A stretch of DNA of 64,000 bases from Pholis gunnellus (GCA_910591455.2 OU342818.1:17757321-17821320), one strand, 5' to 3'. Shown: positions 11,076 through 25,000, counted from the first letter of the stretch. A program made the numbers and translations. The notes: generated by a model from the letters alone, not told the origin.

Positions 11076-11858
11076 TTAAAGGAACAGCACTGTTCCAGTA
11101 GAGGCAGGTCTTTCTTCACCGTTGCATTTATTTAAGAAAAGCAAAAGTAGCAGTATATCTTCAGTAGCTGGCATAGCATAGACACACTAACACTAGTTAA
11201 TGATATGCTAACGTACTCTGGAGCCACAGGTTTTCACGTAGAAATGTACTGTTTTAGAAACGTATATCTCCTTCCAACCTCTCAGGTAACGAGTATCACT
11301 ATTACAACGCGTCTAGCCATGACTAGCTCCAAACCAACAAAACTAGCCTGAATTTGAAGAGAATCTGAAACAATTGCACCCGAGTCTTTGAGTAACCCGA
11401 GTTAGTTCGTTGTTGAACCCTGTGCAGAGCTGGCTGAAGCTGTGATTGGCCAGTCTGAGTTCTAGGGCTGGACTTAGCGAAGGGTCAACTGAACAAAGAG
11501 TGTATATGCTCGCTTGAAGGGCCTTTGTCAAAAGTCAACTTGTTTTGTTTCTGTTTGCAACCTCTGCTTCTTCTATTCTGTTTACTGGCGGGTTACAGCA
11601 ACGTGAAGAGAGTAGCCTGTAGCTCCAACTTCTGATGAAACTGCGCTTTGCATAGCCTAGTTTATTCGCTCCAAACCAGCTACTGGAAACGCACCTAGTT
11701 CGTACTTATTTTTCGCAACATTTCAAAGGTTCGGTTACAATTGCTCAACAAGTGAATGGACACACAACTGCAGTGCCAGTCAAAGAAACATTACAGCACA
11801 TCCCCTGTAAAACGTACAATAAAGCCTATTTTTATTTCACGTGAAACTGTTCCTTTAA
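11076..11858. mobile_element. Possible TTAA-flanked non-autonomous element
   Basis: TTAAAGGAACAG at 11076-11087 and its inverse CTGTTCCTTTAA at 11847-11858 face each other about 780 bp apart. The geometry is like the 8944-9335 element. The interior is non-coding. The terminal match is short, so this is tentative. Confidence 0.35.
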
Positions 11859-12846
11859 AACAAGCTCAGCACATGTTATACTATATTACACATAATGACT
11901 GGGACAAGCTTATGGGTCAAAATCAGACAACCGCCTTTAGCGGCAGGGATAAAGTTACATCCACTGCACGCCCTCCACTTTCAAAGTTCAAACCTACAGG
12001 GAGTTGTGACATGGGTCAGATGACAGGCAGTTGTGCTTCATGAGTAATTTATTGCATCACAGCAATGCATTTTCACAGTAAAACCATTATATAGACATAC
12101 AGCTTGTCCAATGCATTAGAATGGGAGGTGATAAAAGTGTGTCTTTAATAATACTTTGAAGCTGAAATGTCACATTGCAGTGAAAGGTCCTCATTGCCCA
12201 GAGATATTGAAACTCTTGCCTTTATTTGGTTTAAAAAAAGATGGTCACAATAGCACAAACATCATACAATTTAAATCAGAGCGATGATTCAATTCAGTGG
12301 TTTTTTGGAGGCTTATTAGACTGCATTGTATTGTGGTGTTTGTGTTTACAGATATGAAAATATAAAGGAAAGTAAACCAGAGGAACTGGGAACAGAAAGG
12401 TTAGCTTTTTCATTACTGTTCAACTGTGAATTTGAAATAAAGAACATTTCTGTCAAAGCTCTTTAAAAGATGTAAATCCCCCCCATGACAGTGAGTCAGC
12501 ATCAGATTCATTATGTCTGTGCAAAATGTACTTACTCACTAGATGTAGGTAGGGCATCATTATTCTTCATAGATACAGCACTAGCTGAGATTATCTGCTA
12601 AAAATAGTGGCAGCTTCCGTGTTTGGTGATTCGTGTCCTGTTGTCAAATGTATGGCAGTTCTACACCATATGGCAGCACGGTCGCTGCCTTTCAAAGTGA
12701 CAAGTAGATAAGAAGTAACCGCTGGGATTCCATAATGTAATGAGCAAAAAAATATTAAAGAAAAAGGAAAAACTGTTCAAATTAAACAACATCTTCATTC
12801 CACAATTAATTCATATATTATCTACTTTTACAGTCTTTTACAAATA

Positions 12847-12852
12847 TTTATT
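12847..12852 (-). terminator. sntg2 polyadenylation signal candidate
   Basis: AATAAA on the minus strand, about 117 bases after the sntg2 stop codon. This implies a short 3' UTR ending near 12825-12835. Confidence 0.55.
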
Positions 12853-12968
12853 ATTTTCAGTTCATACAAAAATAGCAAGAACAGTCTGTACATATCAATT
12901 GGCTCTGTGCAGAAAATAAAATACTGCTGATATGCCACAGGTGCACATGACAATGAGGACGGGTCTTC

Positions 12969-13097
12969 TTAAGTGGTCATGTAATTTCCAGGGAGGCTTT
13001 GACTGCACATAAAGAGAGGGTCCATGGAGGCCACTTTGGCAGCGATAAAAGAATGTATACAGTGAAGGACGGCTGTTAGATTAGCAAACTCCAGTTC
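12969..13097 (-). CDS. sntg2: sntg2 terminal coding exon
   Basis: This exon holds 42 codons plus TAA, opening at acceptor TTTTTCAG. It encodes ELEFANLTAVLHCIHSFIAA then KVASMDPLF, matching the human C-terminus. The last residues (GNYMTT) differ from human RKYMYSS. Confidence 0.95.
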   Translation of the reverse strand, partial: ELEFANLTAVLHCIHSFIAAKVASMDPLFMCSQSLPGNYMTT

Positions 13098-16000
13098 CTG
13101 AAAAAGAAGGACAGAGAGACGCATCAATATGTGCAAAATGTTTATAATTTAAATAACACAATTTTCAAACTTAAGAAGATCTCTTTGAAAACTGAAGTAC
13201 ACCAGACACGGGAACATTTCTCACGAGACATTCTGTCAAATTGCCCATTAGCTCATTGGTATCAGTGAGAAAAAATTACAGCTCATTGTGTAATTTTGAT
13301 GTAGAAAAAAGAAAGCCTCCCTTCTAATTACCTTCATCTCTATTTGGTTGCTTTCAGCATTCTTGAAGAGGAGCTTTACCCTGGTTTTCCCATCATCAGA
13401 GGAGCCTTTAAGTTGAGAGAACTTATATCGCCACAGTGCGGTCTAAACGGGAGGGAGGGGATTAGAAAACCCAGCAGCACAGGGATTTCAATAATGAGTA
13501 CAAGATATAAATACCATGTCTTACTACGGAGAGAACGGCATGATCAAGACCTGACAGTTCAATGTGTAATAGTACTTTGAGGAACTGTACAGTTTATGAC
13601 AAAAGTATATTAGCACTTTAGAAATCAGTGCTGTGACATTCTTGCAGCGATTAAATGGACAGAAAATGAGGCAAGGCTGCCAAAATAATCTAAAATAATA
13701 TCTTTAACAATGGCACACCATTCTCTGAGATACAGTTACTCTCTACTTTATTCTGGAAAGTCCATTGTGCAAAATTGGTGACACTGGAAAGTCTATTTTT
13801 TAATTATGTGGCTATTAAAAGTACATTTTCAAATACAATGGAAGCCTTTTGAGGAAGGACAAATACTGGGTATCAAGACAGAAAAAAAGATGTCAAACTG
13901 CATTTTCTGGAGCTATTAAGGGAAGAACAGTACAGAATCCGGATGTCAACAATAATTGAACTGAGTAATACTTCACCTTTGAAGTGCCTTCTGAGCAGGT
14001 GAACCCCGATCCAAAATCGATGGTGAAGCACAGCACATTCCCCTGGCTGCTGCACATGTAGCTTTTGGACTGTGGAGAGAGAATTGATCACAATTAATAT
14101 GTAAATTTGTATAATTCTGTACTGACACACTTTGAATAAACTGTGGTACATTTCTATGTATGAGCATCCAAGACAACAGCCATACACAAAGACCACAGAA
14201 GCACATGTTACATGTTACTTCCAACTATGGCTGTACTGTATGTAAATAAATAATATCTTCATTTCCATATTCCCAATTTGTGGTGGTGAACGCATCCCAC
14301 TATTGGCAAGGGGATGAATTCACAATTCACTTGGTATTCATCATACATCGCCGTCTTAGCACTCATTTACTGTCCTCTTTGATAACACAGAAAATAGGCT
14401 TTGCTCCTTCATAGCAGGAGAAGCACAGGTGTAACTAATATCATTAGCAACGGCTCCATTCTCTTTATGTGTGTCGGAAAGCCCAGCCAGTGAGGCAGCA
14501 TTCAAAATCGCAGGGCCAGCTAACTGGCACACCTGAGTGGAATGTAGCCAATATTGTTGTTATTAAGGTGTTATTAGTTAACAAGTCAAAATGTTCACTG
14601 TATGGGAAGTCTATAATGAAGTTTAATTTCACTGAATAATCAGGCTGTGACCACTCAGGAATGACTTGTAAAATGATCCTTACAATGTCAGCGAGATGAA
14701 CTCATTTTAATGGAGTTAACTTAGGTGAACAACACTGACGGATAAAGTTCCACCGTTTACCAATAGAAAGACGTTTCGGCAGAACTGAAGCGTCCGAAGC
14801 GGAGGAAGCTATCAAAGGTTATTAGTAGTGTTGCTCCAGACATTTTTTTTACCTTAAACAACCAAGAAAACGAGCTCGCTAACTGACAGTTAGTAGGCCG
14901 AGCTAACAAGCTTGTTAACTGGAGGTTAGCGTGAGTATTAGCACGGAAATCTTTTGTCTCCGTCTTTAATCGGACTTTCTCACAGCAGACACTTTGACGC
15001 AGGTGTTACTATTGACAATAACAATGGCTTTATTGTGTTTAAGTGTTCCAGTGAGAGTGGCAGCGAGCCAGCGTGCACAATGCAAGGAACCTGAAAATCA
15101 ACAATGTCTTCTACCAATTATTCTATGACTCATTCATAAATTAATTTATGCAAAGTCATTATGACTCACTACTGCCTGGCAAGCTAACTGCTAAGGCGCC
15201 CTAGTTAGCGCCTTAACAGTTAGCTTGCCATCCACAGTAATGTACCAATTAGCACCCTGAGTAGTAAACCAGGCGTCAAGCAACACATATTTTCCAAAGA
15301 CGTGCGGATGAATTCCGCTGCAGCACTTTCTGATGTGACCGGGCTTTAATGCAGACATCAAGGAGAATGAGAAACCCAAAAATCAACTCCTGCCTGACGC
15401 CCTGATCCTTGACATTCAGCACTGATGACTCAGGCTGCCACACGTAAGATCTTTCATTGTTTTGCGTTAATGGGCCGATGCAAATTCTTGTTTGTAATTT
15501 TGTCTTCTCATAGAAAATGTGGCATTGAACTAATGAAAACGCAAAATGTCCAACATCAACAATGGATCTTAACTCTGTGTACTGTTGTTCTTAGCACTGA
15601 GTCTAATTACACAGAGCTACAGGAAACCCAAATCAAATCCTGGCACACGTGAACATTCTTTTATCCTCGTGTTCCTTTAGTGTGCCATGACAATGAATCA
15701 TCCTAAACCAGTGTGCCACCCTTGGGGCAGGATTTATCACACGCGACAAGTGTTATTTGCAAAAACATAAAGACCAATAATACCAACAGTAAGAATATGA
15801 TATTGTATTATATTATATTCTGATTGTGCGTAAATCAAAAAAGAGCAGTTATATGGGAACCCATTATGCACAAAGCAATCAGTGTAACATACTGAATATC
15901 CGTCGTCTCATCCAGCTCTGTGTTGTTAGAACAAGATGCTGTTAGTGTCATCAATCGTCACACAGACCGTGTTTGTTTAAAATTGTAGTTTCTGCTCTTA

Positions 16001-19000
16001 AAATTATTTGTGTTTATGCTCACTTTACTTTGCTCATGGATACATTTTCCATGTGTTCACATGAGTTCTTTTTAAAGTGGCAGTCTGACACGTTAGGCTT
16101 TGAAGAGCTGATAAGAGCAAATCTGATGTTGTTTTGTCCTGCACGAGCTGTCAGCAAAAGCAGCATCCTGTGCAGCCTCCTGATAATGTCAAGACACACG
16201 CCAGAGGAAATCCATTTTGGACGGCATAAATCCTTTACATTCATTCTGCTGCTGCAATGCAAACAAGCATTTGTCTCACAATTCTTTCTTCCAGGTCTTC
16301 TGAAAAGCACTGATGTGTAAGCGTTCTACTCTCCGTGGAGCAATATCCCTCTAAAGGCTTTTCTTGCCACATGACTCCGTGTTTTTTGTCCTCCACTCCG
16401 CTGGAATACCAAGAAGTGTATTCTGATTTCTCTGTTTTTGTTATATATGGCTTTTATTCCCTTTTTTTTTATTTCACTTGAGAACACAGCAGGGACATGG
16501 TGATTTCAACAGTGTGCAGTGTGCAGTGAATATGGCGAGAGACTGTACAGTCCTTTCAGTGGAAGTGTTTTCTCCTCACAAACAACCCCCCCCCCCCCCC
16601 CCCCCCCCCGTCTTTAGTGGTGTCGTGAATTCAGCTGTGACAGGGATAAGAAACAGTGGCAGGCCAGCCGCTAAGTTCTTCCTGTCACCAAATGCAAGAC
16701 TATGTTGTGACATGGTGAACTGTGACTACACTTCACTAATTGGAAAGGATTTTTTCTGGGAGAATTAGCAACAGGAAACATTTTTTGAGAACATCTCCGT
16801 AGCCAAGTCTGACAGAAGTATAAGGGCATGTGTGGGGAATTATAAACCCCCCCCCCCAAAAAAAAACAGAGGACAGGTATGAGAAAAAAATGATTCTCAC
16901 AAGTATTGCACTGCAGTACTTATAATTTGGTCACAAAGAGTGAGAGGAGATCAAAGGTAAAGGAGGCAGTTAAGGTAGGGATCAAGGATGCGAGACCCTC
17001 CGCTGCATCTTTTGAGATTGGTCACAAATCCTCTAAAAGGAAGTTGCTAAATACATATTGATACAAACACCAGCGCCAAGTGAACACTAAGCTGAAGAGC
17101 TGTGAGGTGTGCTCAGAAGGGTGTTCTGTCCCACCTGTAAGCGCACAGCAGTCATCGTGCACCTAACACCACACCCCTGTGTACATCAACACCACACCCA
17201 AGTGCACAGCAACTATTCTGTGATTTAGTTCCTGGTGTGACGACCCTTCCCTTCCACTAGGGGTCTGTGTCCTCTGTCTCTTTCTGTCTTTCAGGTTGTT
17301 GCTCGCCAGCTGATGGGACACACCTGAGCCTGGTGGGCGTGCCAGGTATAATGACTTGGCACCTTTACAGAGATGGCTCCCCCTCTTTTCTGCCTCCAGC
17401 TATGGATGACACAGCTGCTTATTTGTCTTGTTTGTTTAGTTTAGTTATTTGTTCTGTAAATAAAGGTTCTATTTATTACTTTTAACTCGTCTTGTCTCCC
17501 TTATGTTGCAGCCTTTGAGCCAGGTTGTAACACTGGTGAAAGTTGATTTGGCCTGTTGTTAATACTACTAACTTTGTTTAAAAGTAAAAAGTGGTCGGGC
17601 CGGTGTGAACTCTTCTTTGAGAACGGTAGCACAAAATGTGGTACGAATAACGCACCAGTTTCATCAGTCATTTTGTCACTACATATTTTTAGCTCTTTGT
17701 GTCGCGGCAATATTAGACGCTAAGAGCAAGTGCTCCTGAAGTCAGACGCAATATAAAGAGCGAGAAAGTTGAGAAAAGGCTGCATTAGGACATGGAGGTG
17801 GAGGGTTGAAACAGAAGACACATAACTGCCGTCACGTGTGAAACCAAAAGCCAACCATTGACTACTAAAGTTACGTAACGTCATTTATGTAACAGCTGTA
17901 CTTATTTGAACCCAAGCCAGGATCTTTTCCTAAAACTAACCAAATCCCTTTTGTTTGAATTAAGTTAACCTCAAAACTAAGGGTCCTTATGTGACAATTT
18001 GGGAATGAGAACGGCGTTAAGTGACACGCGGAAAGCTTGACTTCATGGCAACTGTCGTGACCTGTGCCAACTGTTGACAATTATCTGTTTCTATTTTTAG
18101 CTGCCGTCTGAGTGTGTTGCTGGTATTATATAACCTATCTTGAAGTTATGTCATTTTTTGCCACTTGAGGGCATTGGGCACAAGCTGTGAAGACAACTCT
18201 TCACACACTGTCACATTTTAAGTAGATACGGGGAACTTGTTAGCACACAGTTGCCTATTAAAACATTCAGGTGATCCAGAGTGACAGTCACTTGGAGTCA
18301 TGATTCTGGCCTACAGTTCAGCAGTCTGACAGGAACCCGACACGGTCACGACAATAGGTTGTGTGGCAGGCTGGGTATGGGCCAGTTTCTTGTTAAGCTT
18401 TGGGCTTGGGCTGGATTATTTTGAAATGTGACATAATTCTCTCTCTTTCTCTCTTTGACTCTGCCATTCCATGTTGTCCCATGAAGAGGTTTTCTGCTGC
18501 CCTCGCCCACAGCAATACATTGCTTTGCTCCTGTGCCTTTCTCCTGTTGATTTCTACAAACTGGGGGCGTGAACACCGCCATCTACTGTGGGTAATACAC
18601 TGACTATGGAGAAGTACCTCATACAACACCACCTCAAATGACCCAAACTATCCTTTTAAAACGCTGAATTGTTCGCACCTGTGTTCTAAATGCCCTGCTA
18701 ATCCACATTATAGGGCAGGAGACTGCAGGGCCGTGTGCACACATCGAAATTGAAAAAAAAGAAGAAGAAGTTAAGAGAATCAAGTAAAGGAGGAAAAAAT
18801 GTATATACATATATTCAATAGCTCTGAAGTGGAGGTACTTCTGCATCCAAACAAGGGGACATATTTAGTCAGTGGATATAAAATAACGGGGAAAAAAGAG
18901 GCTGGCTCCAAACTACAGCACAGCTCCATGAAGACAGCAACCAGAGAAGTACTCGTCGCTCTCTGCAAATAGATCTACATGGTCCTGGGAAATGTGTTCC

Positions 19001-22000
19001 CTCCTCAGAGCATAATCTGCGACATCTTGCAGCAGCAGTGAATATGTCATTGTGTGACTATGCCTAGGGTGCTGAAATAGGCCTACTTTGGGTCTATAAA
19101 TAACATGGTCACCAATGGATGGTTCACAATTAACATAAGTGATGTGCATTAAGGTGTAAGGAACGATCGTTAATGAGGGCCTATATTGATTATAGCCACT
19201 TTAAGAGAAAATATGCTGCATTAAACAAAACAGTTTAAATACTAGAGAAAGCAAGTTTAATGAGCTCAGATTGTCCTCTCTCTACTGATTATTTCAAAGA
19301 CAAAAGAAGAGGGATCTTAGCCAGAAGACCCCGAAAGAGAAAAATGTCTGCTTGCTGTGCGCTAACAGACCCCATCAATGCCATGTTGGGTTTCTACCAG
19401 AAATGAAGAAAAGAAGGAAATAGGGCGAAAGAGAGGGAAAAACGCAAGTTGGACAGTTTTGTCAGTTATACCCCCGACTTCTACCCCATCAGCACTGTTT
19501 ATGTAATGCTCACATCCAGTCAATTTGAAGGTTATCCTAAGTTGGACTGTGTTGAGTGTTCCTCAGAAGCCACAGGAGACTAGCCTAATTGGCTGGAGAA
19601 CATAGAATCACAAGCAAATGTAAATGCTTCATCGCTTTCTTTGGTTTCCCAAAGGAAGGTGTCCCACATTTGCATCATTAAAGACTGAAAAAATGCATCA
19701 TTATCTTATTTCATACTTTTATACTGATAAGGCGGGGGGGGGGGGGGGGGTGCCTATGCAGATTTGACTCAGTAAGAAGTGTACTTACTTCAGAGTACGG
19801 AGTTATTAAACACCACTTTTATCATTGATGTGGGCTTATGCTTGTATTGCACAAATCATTCAAACACACCAAGTCAAATATTAGCATATTAGACAGCAAT
19901 CTGATATCATAAATGTGGAATCAAAATATTTGTTTCATGATATTTATTATTTATATTTCACATAAATCAAATGCTTGTCAATCTGGTTGCTTAGACTGGA
20001 TCTAAATATGCCCAAATGTCACTTGCAACTTGACAGCTGACATTTATGTCACATCCAGAGTGGATTCAGCCCCATTAGCTGTGAGCTAACCTGTGACTGC
20101 AGCTTCAAACACTCCTGCATATTATCATCTCCCCTTTGAAGCTAATGTTGTGTGGAGCAGCAGAGGAGTTCTACATTGGGACTTGATATTGTTACAGTGA
20201 AAGAGGGTAAGGTGTCCATTCTGCATCCATCCAGCTGCTTGTTTTTGCCTCTGTGCTGGAAAAAAACCCCACACACACCAGTTAATGTACAAGTCCAGGG
20301 CTTTGTTGTTGACAGCAAGTGATGTAAATAGATTAACATTTCCTAAACACACATGTCCAACCAGTTCGCTTGGGCTTTCTAGCTGGCTTTCTTCCGCTCA
20401 CTCAGGAGGCGATCCTTCATCCAGGACTCTTATCTTGGCGAGTGCCTTGCTCCTGTGCTTCTTTATTATCCTACTCTACCGGTTCCATATATCATGTAGC
20501 ACAAGGTGCACAGGGGAGACAAAACCTGGACAATCTATTTAATGTTCAGTTTAGGATTCACTGCCAAGTTTACAATCTAATCTTAACGTGGCAGTACCAA
20601 ATATAATATATTTTACCACCGACATTCTCATTAATGATTATGAAATAACTGCATTATTTTATGGAAACTTGGCTAGCGTTCGACAGAAAAGCTTCGCTTC
20701 CCACCCAACTCCAACTTTGCACAAACAAAGGAAAGTATAACATTTTAGTTTTCATAAAAGGTCCCCTACATGGATTACCATTCATGTTTTATTGGAATGA
20801 TATTGGCCGTTTGCTAAAAAAATGTTGCTACTCAAGCTTTCCGTTCTCACCAGACGCCAAGGCCCCAGGAAGAACGCTGGGCTTTGAAGCCAATTAGTGG
20901 CTAAACTGTGACTTTACAACTTCGTTAATGTGAATGAGCCAAGACCGAGCAGTTGGGAGGCAGGGTTAAAGGAAAGGCTATTGTTCTTGCTCTATGGTGC
21001 GAAGCAGTGTGGATACGCTGCGGTGTGCAGCAGATTAAACGTCTTCAGCAGACATCAGGAAGTATATCCTTTGCTGAGCTGTCTTGGTGATGGAGCTGAT
21101 GTTCCGCTCCCACTTGAGGTCATGATATTGATGGAGCCCAGGAAGTGGAAAAACTGCACAACGGCGACCAGGGAGTCACACAGGTTGGGCAGGTTTGTGT
21201 CAAAGGACACAAATCTTAAAAGTACTGCTCTTCATAGAGCCCACACACACCGCTTGATAAGCTATGATCAGATTGGCAATTGTGTCGTTTGTTTTAAACT
21301 TGTGTGTTCATAATAATATCATATTTAAAATGAAAACAGATAGACAATCAGAATCAGCACAGTACGTTGCATACTTCAAAGTACCTTTGAATTATAAGAT
21401 ATATTTAAAAAAAATGAAAAGAGAGAGCGAGAGAGAGAGATGTTGCTCTGAAGTGCAATTGTGTGAGATAATTCCTTCAAACATCGACTGCATATGTTAT
21501 TAACAAAGCATTGTGAAATGCATCACCCATACAGTCTGAATTTACAGCTCTTAAAAGGCCAATCCGTCCTCTTTCCGTGGTTCGTTTGTTAGCGGTTCGT
21601 TTTGGTCATGCACAGTGCTCAGGGAAATTACAGTATGCAGAGCTCGGATAGTGCAGTGCCCACATGAGTGTTGCATGAGGGAAATGTGTTTCTAACTGTA
21701 GCTTCTGAGTCAACACATGAATTAAGTATTTTGTTCAGTGATTCCCGTTTCTATAATGACAGCGTGCTACCACAGCCTATTGGTGGTCACAGGTGGAGCG
21801 TTTCATGTCAACATTGTTTCCACTCATTCCAATCATGCAAACGTCTAGAGAGCGCAACCACACGTGTTAATTAAATATTGAAACTGTTGAGTTTGAGCAG
21901 TAACAGTTATGAAGTGGAAAATGATTTGTTCCTCATACATGCTTAAGAAGAGAGGTCAATGTGAGGCCGATACATTCATTTGAATTGTGATCCCTTCTGT

Positions 22001-25000
22001 ATGACTCATTACAGTATATTTAGGGTGTCTACTGAAATGGCCATTACACTGAGTCTTCCTAAGCCCCATTTAGGACTCTCTCATCAAATGTATTGGCGAC
22101 AGGTCTGAATGCCTCCCTTTTGAAAATTAAGCCTTTTCTCGCCTTTATTTGGATTATCCAAGTAACACCAGCTACAGTCAAACCCCACACATGCACGTAA
22201 TCCTACAACGCAGCCAACTAGGATGCTAGGGACTGTACTGGAATGAGAAATATTTACAATATTCATTTTCTAATCCGGCATCCTCGTCCCTCTGCTATTT
22301 TCTGCCGTGTTTGGCATTTTTGTACTTAAAATGTGTTAAATGTACACAAAATGTACTTTTCCACCTTTGTCCTCTTCACTAAAACTCACCTTGACCTGAT
22401 TCCAGTGGGCCACGCTGGAATGGTCTCTTTGCTGCCCCTTGTGGCCGATGGAAGGAATATACCTACTGCTACTCAAATAACAAATGCATCGAACGTACAC
22501 TGTGTGCAGAATTATTAGGCAAGTTGTATTTTTGATAATTATTTTTATTATTGGGCCACAATTGTGTTCTCAATCAACCCAAAAGGCTCCTTATTATCAA
22601 AGTTTCATATTTTTGGAAGTTGGTGCTTTCTTTTTAGATTTGGCCATTTCATGAGGATATCTGTGTGTGCAGGTAAATATTACTGTGCAGAATTATTAGG
22701 CAACTTAATAAAAAACAAATATATACCCATCTCACTTGTTTATTTTCACCAGGTAAACCAATATAACAACTCATAATTCTGAAATAAACATTTGTGACAT
22801 TCTAAAACAACCAAAAACAAATCAGTGACCAATATAGCCACCTTTCTTCACCATGACGCTCAAAAGCCTTCCATCCATAGATTCTGTCAGTGCCTTGATT
22901 TGTTTGCGATCCACATTGCGTGCAGCAGCCACCACAGCCTCCCAGACACTGTTCAGAGAGGTGTACTGTTTTCCCTCCTTGTAGAGCTGACATTTTATGA
23001 AGGACCACAGGTTCTCAATGGGGTTCAGATCAGGTGAACAAGGGGGCCATGTCATTATTTTTTCTCCTTTTAGACCTTTTCTGGCCAGCCATGCTGTGGT
23101 GTATTTTGATGCGTGTGACGGAGCATTGTCCTGCATGAATATCATGTTTTTCTTGAATGATGGTGACTTCTTCTTGTACCACTGCTTGAAGAAGGTGTCT
23201 TCCAGAAACTGGCAGTAGGTCTGGGAGTTGATCTTCACTCCATCATCAACCCGAAAAGGTCCCACGAGCCCATCTTTGATTATACCAGCCCATACCAGTA
23301 CCCCACCTCCACCTTGCTGGCGTCTGAGTCGGTGAGGAACTTCCTGCCCTTTACTGATCCAGCCTCGTGCCCATCCATCTGGCCCATCAAGACTCACTCT
23401 CATTTCATCAGACCAAAACACCTTGGAGAAATCAGTCTTCATATATTTCTTGGCCCAATCTTGACGTTTTATCTTGTGCGTCTTGTTCAAAGGTGGCCTC
23501 TTTTTGGCTTTCCTTACCTTGGCCAGGTCCCTAAGTATTGAGCGCCTTGTGCTTCTTGCCACTCCAGACACATTGCAGCTCTGAAATATGGCACAACTGG
23601 TGGCCAATGGCTTCCTGGCAACTTCACGCTTGATCCTTCTCAATTCATGGGCAGTTATTTTGCGTCTTCTTTTTTCTACACGCTTCTTGCGCCCCTGTTG
23701 ACTATTTGCCAGGAACCGCTTGATTGTGCGATGATCCCGCTTCAAAAGCTTAGCAATTTCTAAACTGCTGCACCCCTCTGAAACACTTCTGACAATTTTT
23801 GACTTTTCAGAGTCTGTCAAATCTCTTTTCTGACCCATTTTGCCAAAGGAAAGGAAGTTGCCTAATAATTAAGCACACCTTTTGTAGGGTGTTGATGTCG
23901 TTTGGCCACACCCCTTCTCATTACAGAGATGCACATCACCTGATTTACTTCATTGGTAGTTGGCTTTCAAGCCTATACAGCATGGAGTAGGACAAAGTGT
24001 ATAAAAAGGAGGATGTGGTCAAAATACTCATTTGCCTAATAATTCTGCACACAGTGTATATTAAACTGCTCAATTTTAACAGTTCGTCCTTAAATGGAAT
24101 AGAAGTGTATCAACACTAACCCAAGAAACTCATTTGCTAAGGTCAGTCCGACACAACTGGTGGAAAACTAGAATTATCGCCTTTTGGTTGTATGCCTTCG
24201 CCAACCAGTCATGTTGCAGTTTACATCCATGTCTATCTGAATTGTCAGCTTCATATTTTTTATATACATTTGTGTAAAATTGGCATCATTAGCAGAGGAA
24301 TTCTTGAGTTTTAGCTCAAAATGTTTTGGTAGGTCACAATGACCTTTGACCACCAAATTACATTACAGTCATTTAGCAGACGCTTTTATCCAAAGCGACT
24401 TACAATAAGTGTATTCAACATCGGTATTCAAGACAACTACTAGTCACTAGAAGTCATAAGTGCATCTCCTTTGCTAAACAAGTATCTAAGAGCATAAAGC
24501 AGAGCAAACGTACAGTGCGGAAACAAACACATACAATAAGTGCAACAAACTAATACGATTACAATAAGTGCTTAGTGGAAGGCTCAGGGTAGCACTTCTT
24601 CAAATTCTTAACAGTTCATCCTTGAGTCCAAGTGGACGTTTGTGTCAAATTTGAAGAGAGTTGTGCAAGACATTCAAAAAGATATCATGAGAATGGCACG
24701 GACATGAGACCACGGTGACATTGACCACCAAAAATGTAATCAGTTGGACATTTGTGCCCAATTTTAACAAACTCCCTCATTTCTTAGACAATGCGTTCAC
24801 GGGAATGGACCGGATGGACAACCTGAAAACAAAGCCTCCGGCCACGGCTGTCACTTGTACACTTATACAAATGTGATGTTGCTGTAAATAAAACACACAT
24901 GGTACCCTCTCGATGAGGCAGTTTTAAAGCCTTAGCAGTTAGCAGAATTAACTGAAGAATGTAATTAACTCCAGTAGAATTATGACTCTAAACTCTCAGT

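Larger units (their letters stand above)
6871..12846. other. tpo-sntg2 intergenic region
   Basis: About 6 kb lies between the tpo start and the sntg2 3' end. It holds the tpo TATA box, hairpins at 7421-7485 and 8474-8502, a (GT)n run at 8233-8250, a TTAA-flanked MITE-like element at 8944-9335, an exon-like ORF at 9960-10055 and a second TTAA-flanked inverted-repeat pair at 11076-11858. The rest shows nothing I can name. Confidence 0.6.
22498..24056 (-). mobile_element. Complete Tc1/mariner-type DNA transposon (DD37E, TRT-like)
   Basis: This 1559-bp element is flanked by TA on both sides. Outer termini CACTGTGTGCAGAATTATT (22498) and its inverse (ending 24056) are matched by inner copies at 22682-22706 and 23855-23877. 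This gives an IR/DR arrangement of doubled terminal repeats like that known in Sleeping Beauty. It encodes one uninterrupted transposase on the minus strand. DD37E spacing is the hallmark of the TRT group of vertebrate Tc1 relatives (family knowledge). It lies in an sntg2 intron in the same orientation as the gene. Confidence 0.93.

Noticed and set aside
15973..16320. Overlapping 115- and 96-residue frames on both strands
   Set aside because: I recognise no domain, no splice context and no coding-like composition. Open frames of this length arise by chance in AT-rich introns.
16478..16768. Frame with a poly-proline stretch
   Set aside because: It is produced by the 24-base poly-C tract.
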